A stretch of 10,424 nt of DNA from Smittium culicis (taxonomy: Eukaryota > Kickxellomycota > Harpellomycetes > Harpellales > Legeriomycetaceae). The DNA lies in NCBI GenBank assembly GCA_001970855.1, contig LSSN01002507.1, positions 1-10,424 of the forward strand, given 5' to 3'. The position numbers and the translations under genes were made by a program. Every line of letters starts with the position of its first letter. The first letter of the stretch is position 1. The notes under the pieces are model-generated. The model was not told the origin of the DNA, ran no database searches, and worked only from the letters and a program-made list of their open reading frames with translations. Of the stretch, positions 1-7,650 are shown piece after piece.

Positions 1-902
1 ATAAAGGGACACAAAATTGGAACAATTTGACTCACAGACGCGTTATAAGCAGCAATTGCATCAGTATTGTTGAATTTTACCCTGATAAGATCGGCATTGA
101 ATCCCAGAAAAGAAGACCATATTGCACCAAGGAATGTTTGTGAAAGCATAATCATCCAGAAAATCGCAGGGAAATATAGTAGCTTTTTCCACTGGAAGCG
201 TCCTTTGCTCTTAACAGTTGGTAGGGCTTGTGCGATTTTTTCGGTTTGTACGATTAAACAGTACGCCAAACTCAGAAAAACACTAAGAGCGCAAAATCCA
301 GCAGCTAACGCAAAAGCGTAAGTGATTGACCCGGTCTTTTCGGCAAAGGGTACCACTGAGACAGTTCCGATGTATGAAGATAGCCTTGAAGTGCTTAGTT
401 GAATCCCAATAGCAGCTGAAACAGATCCGCCAGCAAACCACTGAGCTAAAATAGCTTCTTGAATACTAACAATGGCACCAGAGCCAATTCCATAAATTAT
501 CCTTCCCGCAACCATCATCCCATATGAATTAATACTAGATGAAATAGCGACCAACGAAGTACCGAGAAGAATTGCAGTAGAAACAGCTAGCGCACCCCAC
601 ACAGAACCATAGGCATCAAAGAAAAGTCCAACTACAAGCGGCATAAACGTGTTCATCAGCTCATTTGAGGATTGCAACACTCCATATTTCGTATTCGAAA
701 TTCCCAGTTTTTTTACCAATTTCGATTTCAAAACACCAAATGATATACCACTGAAGTGAGAGCCAAAAGACATCATACACACCAGGACTAGGACAATTAT
801 CTTGTACTTTCTGGGTAGTTCCGGTTTTCTATCCAAGTCAGTTTTCTCATTATTAGTCTCTATACTGGATTCAGAGCTGGAATCTTTAGTTTTTGAGAAC
901 AT
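1..902 (-). CDS. MFSD1-like major facilitator superfamily transporter, N-terminal 300 residues (3' end outside window)
   Basis: The minus-strand frame is open from an ATG at 900-902 to the left edge: 300 codons plus two bases, with no stop and no visible intron. An in-frame TAA lies five codons upstream, so this is the first available Met. Residues 1-33 are polar (Ser/Glu/Lys) and probably cytosolic. Hydrophobic segments then follow at about 34-58, 83-97, 102-121, 126-150, 160-185 and 195-218, a polar loop spans about 219-240, and another segment covers about 241-268. Residues 92-103 fit MFS motif A between TM2 and TM3 (G92, D96, G99, G103). The stretch GRIIYGIGSG (133-142), followed by an Ala-Gln-Trp-Phe step and a Ser-Arg-Leu pair, resembles the same region of animal MFSD1 and its fungal relatives. 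Those are solute carriers, and MFSD1 itself is lysosomal. The substrate cannot be read from sequence. Families usually have 12 TM segments in about 450-500 residues, so roughly the last third is missing. MFS membership is secure; the MFSD1 link is from remembered similarity. Confidence 0.85.
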   Translation of the reverse strand, partial: MFSKTKDSSSESSIETNNEKTDLDRKPELPRKYKIIVLVLVCMMSFGSHFSGISFGVLKSKLVKKLGISNTKYGVLQSSNELMNTFMPLVVGLFFDAYGSVWGALAVSTAILLGTSLVAISSSINSYGMMVAGRIIYGIGSGAIVSIQEAILAQWFAGGSVSAAIGIQLSTSRLSSYIGTVSVVPFAEKTGSITYAFALAAGFCALSVFLSLAYCLIVQTEKIAQALPTVKSKGRFQWKKLLYFPAIFWMIMLSQTFLGAIWSSFLGFNADLIRVKFNNTDAIAAYNASVSQIVPILCPF

Positions 903-1261
903 ATTAAGACGTTTTTACAGGCCGATGTATTATAATAGACTTGATATATTATTTAGTTTTTTAATACGAGTATTAAAGGTGATTAATTATATCTATGATT
1001 TTATCAATAGCTGAAAATTCGACTTTATATAGAAAACGTAATCTGAAAATTTTAAATATTCGATTTTTTATAAGTTTAGAATATAAAAAATTATAATGGA
1101 CAAGACTTGGAAAATAAGTTGATCAGTAGAGCTTAAAAGCTAATTCAATTTAAAAAACTACTTTGTAGATGAAGTTATCAGATTATCTGATTACTGGGTT
1201 TTGAAATCTCCAAAAATAAATGTTAGCACAATAGCAAAACTGATACGAGCCCAATCGATCC
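903..1261. other. AT-rich upstream region of the transporter, no gene seen
   Basis: This stretch between the transporter start and the first MITE has many stops in all frames. It presumably holds the 5' leader and promoter of the minus-strand transporter. The only local structure I see is a perfect 7-bp inverted repeat at 1177-1191 (ATCAGAT, one T, ATCTGAT). Confidence 0.6.
1023..1031 (-). promoter_or_regulatory. possible TATA box of the MFS transporter gene
   Basis: The minus strand reads TATATAAAG about 120 bases upstream of the transporter ATG. It is a good match to the TATA consensus at a plausible distance, allowing for a leader of some tens of bases. The surrounding DNA is very AT-rich, so a chance match is quite possible. 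Confidence 0.3.
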
Positions 1262-1649
1262 TTAACCCTTTTCCTGTCCAACGTTAAGAAAAATAATGAA
1301 TTTATTGATTCGCTTATTATTTATTTTACATTTACTGTTTGCTGCTGTTACAAGTTTAACCAATAGCCATAAAGTCTTTGGAATTGTAGAATTTTAACCC
1401 TTTTCTGCCAAACACTCTTTATAGGATCTAATTTAATGATTCATTTATGATTTATTATTAAATTTATTATTTACAACTAATCCATAACAAACTAATATCA
1501 TTATAAATTTCGGATTAAAACTATTTTTATTTAAATCTGTTGGCTAGACTTTGAAGATCAAAAATAGTCTACCACCCATAAAAGGGTTAATTGTATTCAG
1601 TTAGCTATATTTGGCTGTTCAAAAAAGTTATTTCCCAGGAAAGAGCTAA
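1262..1649 (+). mobile_element. MITE copy A, piggyBac-like, split by nested copy B
   Basis: The left part (1262-1393) starts with TTAACCCTTTT and a GTCCAACG block, then aligns by eye with copy C (2389-2585) up to its middle. The right part (1591-1649) resumes at the equivalent point of copy C (a TTAGCTATATTTGGCT-like stretch) and ends in a degraded terminus, GAAAGAGCTAA. Without the insertion copy A is about 190 bp, like its relatives. TTAA target duplication with CCC-starting ends is the hallmark of piggyBac-superfamily elements. With no coding capacity it would depend on a transposase from elsewhere. Confidence 0.75.
1394..1590 (+). mobile_element. MITE copy B, inserted within copy A at TTAA
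   Basis: A 197-bp unit with TTAA at both ends (1394-1397 and 1587-1590). The left end is TTAACCCTTTTCTGCC and the right end is CACCCATAAAAGGGTTAA, which form short imperfect inverted repeats. The interior matches copies C and D in order, including a TAGTCTACCACC block near the right end. It has no reading frame of note. It separates the two halves of copy A exactly at a TTAA, so it is the younger insertion. Confidence 0.85.
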
Positions 1650-1904
1650 ACCTTAGAAGTGCAATAAAGTTGTAATAAAATGCATTACGTAAGATTGAAC
1701 GCTTCTTTTATAAACAACGTTAGTTTTAATTAGCCGAATTAGAGATATTTGTTTGAAATTTGACTATGTGGAAATAAAATCTCACATTAAGCAATGGCTT
1801 TTGAGTATGAGTGGCACAGAAATAAAATGTCTGCGTACAGCTACACATGTTCGCCTTATCAGATCTTGGGTATATGGCGTGATCGGATAATTATGAAATA
1901 TTCC

Positions 1905-1922
1905 AAAAAAAAAAAAAAAAAA
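1905..1922 (+). repeat. A18 homopolymer
   Basis: Eighteen consecutive A residues follow a GC-richer stretch (about 1790-1904). The arrangement resembles the tail of a retroposed transcript or SINE, but I find no clear tRNA-derived box pair and no flanking target duplication. Confidence 0.6.
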
Positions 1923-2058
1923 CACCTGTACACCAATCGCCAGCTCGCATTGCTGATTCAAGTGGCTCTTTCCAAACGTAGCCACAAGAATATCCTTGCG
2001 CTGATAGGGCCCTGCAATTGGGAGTACCTTTATCTTTCTCAGTGCAGCGCGCGCTAGT

Positions 2059-2114
2059 GGCTATCGTGCTGGTACTTGCTTAAGTACTCTCACCACCGGT
2101 CCGACACTATAGCC
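2059..2114. repeat. long inverted repeat / hairpin with nested inner stem
   Basis: The outer arm GGCTATCGTG (2059-2068) pairs with CACTATAGCC (2105-2114), 9 of 10 positions. Inside it GTACTT (2072-2077) pairs with AAGTAC (2082-2087) around a GCTT loop. The structure is visible in the bases. Whether it is transcribed, or is just the end of a decayed element, cannot be told. Confidence 0.5.
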
Positions 2115-2388
2115 TCAAAGTAGTGACAGCGCAGATAACCAGCAGCGTATTTGCGCTTATCAGATTCGACAGTCCCAACTGTAATTAGTTTAGGGCGACG
2201 GGCAAAGAAAGCACTCATTATCTATAAGCATTTTGGTTTTATCAGATCGCATAACCACCCGTCTCAGCAAGTTTTAATTGGCGCTGTGTTCTTTTTCTCA
2301 CTTTGAGCCACTTGCTTTGCTATGCTCCGTTACCAGAAAAGCAAGCACTAGCCTAAACTATTTTCAGGATAAGATTTGGCCTGTTTTC

Positions 2389-2585
2389 TTAACTCCTTCC
2401 CGTCCAACGCTCTTAAAAAAAATTAATTTACTGATTCGTTTATGATTTATATGCAAATTTATTATTTGCTGTTAAAATACTATAAACCAATAACTCTAAA
2501 GGCCTCGGAATTAATCGATTTTCATTGAATATAGTTGGCTATATTCTGTATATCAATAATAGTCTACCACCTGTGAAAGGGTTAA
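2389..2585 (+). mobile_element. MITE copy C, TTAA-flanked
   Basis: A 197-bp unit with TTAA at 2389-2392 and 2582-2585. The left end is TTAACTCCTTCCCGTCCAACG and the right end is CTACCACCTGTGAAAGGGTTAA-like. It is in the same orientation as copies A and B. It is uninterrupted and the best reference for reading the disrupted copy A. It is non-coding and AT-rich inside. Confidence 0.85.
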
Positions 2586-3236
2586 ACCAAAACTCTTGCG
2601 TTACCAGCTTCTTGAGCTCAGAGAAGCCCAGAACATAAAAGGAAAAAAAGAATCAAGCGGGTTTGCAATGATCAGCAGTGAGCCCAATTTGTGCTTTTTG
2701 AGCTCAGTTTTGTATAAGGAATGACTTATCTTGGTTGCTGTTTTATCGATTTTTTCTGCCTTCGCTAGCATCAGAGATTTTTTATAGAGTCAGCGGCAAG
2801 GGCCATTAAAAAAGTGCGCAAATCTTGAAACAAGCAAGTCATAAATTTGTTTATTTAAAATTATTATTAGGCCTCATAGGTATAAGATAAAGATATTATA
2901 CAAAATTCATACAATATTGGAAGAATCGCATTCCACTTTGCTTCAATATTACCGGATTACACTCGGCTCTCTCGATTTGCTTCAAGTATTGAAAAGGCAT
3001 GTCATATGTAATGTTTGAAATACTTTTTCAAAGCTTTAAACAAAAACTAGTGGAAGATTCCTTAATATCTGGCTGCCTATTCTACGCAGGCGATGTTCAA
3101 CAACGATGCTGTCGTCATTAAAATAAATTAATTTACGCTTTTTTTACCTTTTATATAAAACCACAAACTAGCCATCTGAACTTTTGGAAAATAAAATAAA
3201 ATAAAAGACATTTGCTAATGCGACAGGGCCTTATTT
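2586..3236. other. intergenic stretch between MITE copies C and D, nothing recognised
   Basis: AT-rich sequence with stops in all frames and no tRNA-like or inverted-end structure that I could see. Two similar short words (GCTTCAATATT near 2940 and GCTTCAAGTATT near 2980) form a weak direct repeat. I assign no function. Confidence 0.5.
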
Positions 3237-3432
3237 TTAACCCTTTCACGGGTGATAGATTATTATTGATATACAAAATATAACCAACCATATTTAATGG
3301 ATACCATTTAATTACTAGGCCTTAATAATCATTGGCTTGTTGGTTAATTACAGTAAATAATAAATTTACTTTTAAATCATATACGAATCATAAATTATTT
3401 TTTATATTGAGCGTTGGACGGGAAAGGGTTAA
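3237..3432 (-). mobile_element. MITE copy D, inverted relative to the others
   Basis: A 196-bp unit flanked by TTAA at 3237-3240 and 3429-3432, and the reverse complement of copy C. On the plus strand it starts TTAACCCTTTCACGGGTG and ends with GAGCGTTGGACGGGAAAGGG before the closing TTAA. Its ends are the best preserved of the four copies and define the inverted repeat as about TTAACCCTTTC followed by a variable base and CG. Confidence 0.85.
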
Positions 3433-5585
3433 TAGCTTTGCTCAACTTATAATCAGGAATAATCAAATAAAAACAAGAAAGATAACAATTTACTAAGATA
3501 TTCACAGAAAAATACAACGATGCAACGAAATAATTTTGATTGAAAACTTAATTGTCCAGATATTGAAGTAAACCATATTTGCACAAAAGACAAAAAAAAA
3601 AAAATATGGGTTCTAATGAGGGAATTTGGCAATAAATAAATATAAAAAAATAACTAAAGCAACTTGATTTTTGACAATTCTGTCTATAAAGTCATATTTA
3701 CCAGCATAAGTGCTGCGCAAGTATTACTATTGTTAGACTGAAAAAGCAGTTGTTGAAGCAGAAAGAAGCGGAGTATTTTTTTTTTTGAAGAACGTTGGCC
3801 GCTTTAATACAAAGACTAAGAACCTTCAGGCGAATTCTCACAGTCTTAGATATTTCATAAGGAGAGACATTGTGATTTTCTAAAGTTATGCTTTGGTCAG
3901 TTGCTTGTAATAAGTGGACATTTTTCAATGCGTGAGCCGATGGCAGAAATGTTTGGTTTTTGTACTCAATATGAACAAAAAGGTAGTAAGGTAAAACCAA
4001 AAATTGCCAGAGAATACAAAATAAGGTTGTGAGATGCATGTTTACGAGCTTGATAGCTGCTAAAGTTTTATTAAATAAGCAATAGCTGTAGTGCATAGGT
4101 TGAAATATAATCATTGCTGTTGTAAGTTTCATAAAATGGGCTTTTCTCGCTTGTATTTATTTATTCTCGTGAAATGATGTAAAAGCGTTTAAGTGTTTAA
4201 ATGTTCAAGTGGTTTAAGTTCTGTTGCGCATATATTAAGGTTTCTTGAATTGCCGTTATAAATAGATAGAATACATGATTTAAAATTAAATTTTTCTAAA
4301 TTGGATTTGAAGCAAATGCAACTCTGAGGTATACAGTAATTTCTTGCTGCTGTGAACTTGTAATAGAACTGGAACATGTTACAGCCAAAAAAATGGAGCT
4401 ATAAACAATCTATGGGTAGACGTGATGTTTTGTAACTGAAAGAAATGAATCATGTAGTTTAGCTTATTTAAAGGCCAGCATTTATGATATAAAAAAATGG
4501 AAATTTCCTTCTTCAAAGCTGTTATAAATTCAAACACAAGCATCAACCCCAATAGGGTTTAGATAATCAATTGAACAGCTTTGGGCGAGTTTATGATTTC
4601 AAATGAATTTTTGACACCATTTTATAGTTGACCAAGGTATTTTTCTTAGATTTTTTTATTAAGATAATAAGTGCCAACATAACTGAAATGGGTCAAAAAA
4701 CATGCAAGTAATAAGTCGCATAGACTGAATAGCCATTTCCCTAATAAATGAAATGACTGATAATACCGATAATAACAGCTTTCTAAAATTTATTAACATT
4801 CTAAACCTTAGGTAAATATGCTAATTTATCAATAACAATTGATTCTCTGTCTGCCTTTATTTAGGTGAGTGAAAAAAAGAGAGAAAACAAACCGTTTTAC
4901 TCAACGTTCTTATGACAACTATTGCTGGTAAAACTAAAAAAAAAATTTTGCATAATTTCTTTTTTTCAGATTAATAAATCCAGATGGGGCCATTTGAAAA
5001 AAACCGGAAACTATTCCGCTTAGACGCGAGTTTAGAAAAGTTTTTTTGCTAACTTTGTGAATTTGTAGAAAGCATACCCATAATGGTTTTTTATTGTTTT
5101 AGGGTACTTTTTGAGTGTTTAAAAAAACACAATCATATTCCTTAGATGATGATTATTACAAAACTATCAAAGTAATAACGCATGTTTGAATCTATTTGAG
5201 TGCCAAAAATTATTACAATTAATAGCTGTTTTTGTCTTGTAACTTCCTAATTGGAAACTTCTTTTGAGAGGGAAATAGCATCTTTATATTAACTAGTTTT
5301 AAATAGCTTTTTTTGTCTGAATAATTTTTTTTCATTACACAAAATAAATTGAAATATTCTGTAGGAAATATGAGGAGATACCGCTATAGACCTAATCAGC
5401 TATTACACTTCATTTAACATATAAAATGTAATTTATAGCACTAATTTGCAACCTAATTGGTTTTTTGATTGAATTTTTGTGATGAAATAGCTATTATACA
5501 TTAAAAATTTTTTTAGTTTTTAAGATTGGTTTGGTAAAAATGTAGCTAGAGGTTTATTATCTCGGAGAGATATTTATGAAATGTT
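3433..5585. other. long AT-rich intergenic region
   Basis: Apart from the open frame at 3698-4132, this region shows dense stops in all frames, many A or T runs, and no recognisable RNA gene or transposon end. A splice-like pair (AG|GTGAGT at 4863-4870 and a T-rich tract ending in CAG at 4967-4969) precedes a 22-codon frame at 4984-5052, but nothing upstream supports an exon. Confidence 0.5.
3698..4132 (-). CDS. hypothetical open frame, 144 codons, unknown
   Basis: I do not recognise this protein. The frame starts with an ATG at 4130-4132. It is hydrophobic near the N-terminus (a run of Leu, Phe, Tyr and Trp around residues 34-55 that could cross a membrane), is rich in Cys and His, and contains a short poly-Lys encoded by an 11-base T run. 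By a rough estimate from base composition, a frame this long in such AT-rich DNA is unlikely by chance in one given place. Against it are the odd amino-acid mix, the lack of any family feature and the lack of an obvious promoter. It could be a chance frame, a relic, or a small lineage-specific gene. Confidence 0.2.
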   Translation of the reverse strand: MKLTTAMIIFQPMHYSYCLFNKTLAAIKLVNMHLTTLFCILWQFLVLPYYLFVHIEYKNQTFLPSAHALKNVHLLQATDQSITLENHNVSPYEISKTVRIRLKVLSLCIKAANVLQKKKYSASFCFNNCFFSLTIVILAQHLCW

Positions 5586-5653
5586 TAAAAGTATACAAAA
5601 ACTATTAAAAAATATATAAAAAGTTATAAAAATATTAAAAATATATTTTCAAT
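5586..5653 (-). repeat. A/T-only 3' tail of the LINE
   Basis: Nearly pure A/T sequence built of variants of an ATATTTTTAATA-like unit on the minus strand, abutting the end of the 3' UTR. LINE 3' ends commonly carry poly-A or short tandem repeats made during reverse transcription. The outer border is uncertain because the neighbouring host DNA is also AT-rich. Confidence 0.45.
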
Positions 5654-5845
5654 CAACTCCCTTACGCCGCTCTAGCAGCTCAATACCCACTTTGCATTGG
5701 TTCAAGGGGGCTGGTGAATCACTTATATTCAGAAGTATAAGCGTTCTGGGCACGCGGATGCCGTTCAAAAATTTGGCTGTTTCCAGCTCAAAATTTTGAT
5801 TGACTGTGCCAGCTCGAAGCTGGCTCAAAGATTGTTTAGACCCCC
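5654..5845 (-). other. LINE 3' untranslated region
   Basis: This mixed-composition segment between the ORF2 TAG and the A/T-only tail contains no long frame. It holds the 5808-5824 hairpin and a second, looser inverted region near 5764-5800, where TCAAAAATTT-like and AAAATTTTGA arms surround a GCTG/CAGC pair. Confidence 0.65.
5808..5824 (-). other. 3' UTR hairpin of the LINE
   Basis: On the minus strand, GCCAGCT and AGCTGGC form a perfect 7-bp stem closed by a three-base TCG loop, 22 bases past the ORF2 stop. Stem-loops near the 3' end of some LINEs are the site where the RT recognises its own RNA. That role here is inference. Confidence 0.5.
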
Positions 5846-5980
5846 CTACCCCGCAAGGAGTTTGCCAACTAGCCCCATCCAGGCTTCGTTGAAATTCGAA
5901 AGTAAATTTTTTTCGTCAGAACTGATCGGCGTCGGTATGAACCTCCCGATCGTCGGTGATCGGTGATTTCTCCATCGGCT

Positions 5981-6037
5981 GCAACTTGAAAGTGTGTGGT
6001 CGACCGTCTCAGGCACATAGATGTTGCAGCAGGGGCA
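5981..6037 (-). other. C-terminal cysteine finger of ORF2
   Basis: The sequence CPCCNIYVPETVDHTLSSC gives Cys, Cys, His and Cys in a C-X2-C-X9-H-X4-C spacing, followed by an Arg-Trp pair. LINE ORF2 proteins often end with such a finger, thought to help bind template RNA or DNA. All four ligands remain. Confidence 0.8.
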
Positions 6038-6739
6038 AAAATTTTTGAATTTTTGGTCGACGATTTTCATGTTCGACAGGCGCTGGGCAGTCCGGAATGT
6101 GCCCATACGCATTTTCCCAATGTCCTGAAGGCTCAGCTTCAGGTCCGGATACATAGCTTGAATGTCAAGCCAGTTGCATTTTTTCCCAATTTTTCGGTAC
6201 ACAGTCCACCGGTGGATTACAGACAGGCTATTTCGTCGTTTCCGGTCGATTATCGTGATGATAGTCTGACCGTTTGATTCTTGAGAGCAAAATTTTTTGA
6301 TCAACCGGGCGCTCCCGGTCACCCAGGTGGTCATCCGGGCCTTCATCGGTGCCTTGATAAGGTCGGCGATCCATGTTTTTGAGGTAGGCCATTTGTGGTA
6401 TGCACGCTCACGGGCTGTGCTGGTGCGCATGAACACTGAGCTTATGCCCAGTTCGTCCCTGATACGTTCCATGGCCGCTGATTTTCCGACATTGGCAACC
6501 ATTCGGATCGCGTTGTCGATTTCCATCTGTATGGGCTTGCATCTGGCTTCGCTCATGCCAAATGTCTCCCCATCATAACATCCAATCGGCATCAGCACCG
6601 AATTTATAAACTTGATTTTTAGTGCTGTGAGCACATCAGACCGTCTCAGGAAGCTGTAGGCAGCGTATACAGCCTTCCTGACCTTATTCTTGTTGTTCTT
6701 GATCGTCCCAGATACATTCCACTTGCTATTCATAATATA

Positions 6740-7650
6740 GCCCAGGTAGGTGTACTGGTCGGTGGAGTTGACTTTTTAGCCCTGCAGGGTCATATCAGTA
6801 GTCAACTCCCCGCTTATCGGCATTATCCCGCACTTGGAGGTATTCACAACCATTTCCCAAGTGTCCGACCATTCGGTAATGGTATCCAGTGCGGCTTGTA
6901 GTTCGGCTGATGATTCGGCCAATAGCACAGCATCGTCGGCAAACAGTAGTCCTGGTATGCGCGAGGTGAGCCCAGGCACCCGCACACCTCGTACGTTCTT
7001 GAATATATCGTTGATGTAGAAATCGAAGAGTATCGGAAAGGCTGGGCACCCTTGCTGCACTCATCAGAGGTATTCGGTGGGGTTGGAAACTTCATTTCTA
7101 ACTCTTACTGCGATTTTCGGGGCATCATACATGCCCTTGATCATATTGAAGAGATTTCCCCCCATGCCTACTGATCGCAGTATATGCAGTAGGGCCATGT
7201 GGGGGACCCAGTCGTAGGCCTTGCTATAGTTGATATAGCACAACCATGTTTCCTTTTTCTGAATTTTCCGTCGATGTACTAATTCGTATAGAGTGGTCGC
7301 TTGGCCCGCACACTCCTCGAAATTCCTGAATCTGGCTTGCTCTTTTACCAATATTTGGTATTTCGCATCGATTTTGCTTAGTTTGATGGCCACAATTTTG
7401 GCCACCAGTTTCGCTAGTGTTGGGATGAGTGATATCCATCGGTAATTATCACGGCCCTTCAGGTCACCTTTTTTAGGAACTGGGACCACCACTGATGTTT
7501 CTAGGCATTGGGGTATATCCCCAGTGTCATGCATTAGGTTGATGATTTTATGAATTAATTTTGCTAGTGAAGATGTAGGTGATGGCTCGGTCATCACCAG
7601 TTTCCATACCTCAGATGGCACACCATCAGCTCCCGGAGCTTTGTTATTTG
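6740..7650 (-). other. reverse transcriptase domain of ORF2, catalytic residue changed
   Basis: The RT motifs run in order: NNKAPGADGVPSE (from 7648), VVPVPKKGDL, NYRWISLIPT, a KEQARFR stretch, motif A as YINYSKAYDWVPH, QQGCPAFPILF (from 7057), the FADD box (Asp codons 6932-6937), and a WSDTW...KCGIM block followed by TYLGY (near 6740). Family copies carry Asp in motif A, where this copy has Asn (AAC, 7229-7231), so polymerase activity should be lost. Other departures from the usual motifs are Gly to Arg in EQAxFR, Arg to Trp after AYD, and Arg to Gln before QGCP. Confidence 0.88.

Larger units (their letters stand above)
1650..2388. other. intergenic, with a GC-richer structured island at ~1790-2385
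   Basis: The flanks are about as AT-rich as the rest of the intergenic DNA, but from about 1790 GC rises sharply (34 of 60 bases in 2041-2100). It contains an A18 tract (1905-1922) and a hairpin with a nested inner stem (2059-2114). An 87-codon plus-strand frame at 1794-2057 runs through the A18 tract as poly-Lys and resembles no family I know, so I do not call it a gene. A relic of an older transposon or a structured non-coding RNA are both possible. Confidence 0.4.

Noticed and set aside
67..1014. Plus-strand open frames over the transporter (67-321 and 802-1014)
   Set aside because: They are shadows of the minus-strand MFS gene, which has clear family motifs and an unbroken 300-codon frame.
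1177..1191. Palindrome ATCAGAT-T-ATCTGAT as an operator or terminator
   Set aside because: A lone 7-bp inverted repeat in AT-rich eukaryotic intergenic DNA is likely by chance and has no associated signal.
1794..2057. 87-codon plus-strand frame
   Set aside because: It passes through the A18 tract as poly-Lys, shows no family feature and is mirrored by another frame on the opposite strand.
2150..2180. Possible tRNA B box (GATTCGACAGT)
   Set aside because: No matching A box, acceptor stem or cloverleaf could be drawn around it.
1262..3432. MITE repeats as a CRISPR-like array
   Set aside because: Units are ~195 bp, in both orientations, irregularly spaced, with TTAA target duplications; they are transposons, not direct repeats with spacers.
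4189..4377. 62-codon minus-strand frame
   Set aside because: Short, unremarkable composition, no family motif and no neighbours to support it.
5996..6578. Plus-strand frames of 93 codons (5996-6277 and 6297-6578)
   Set aside because: They lie opposite the ORF2 C-terminal region, whose minus-strand product has recognisable LINE features. The plus-strand products have none.
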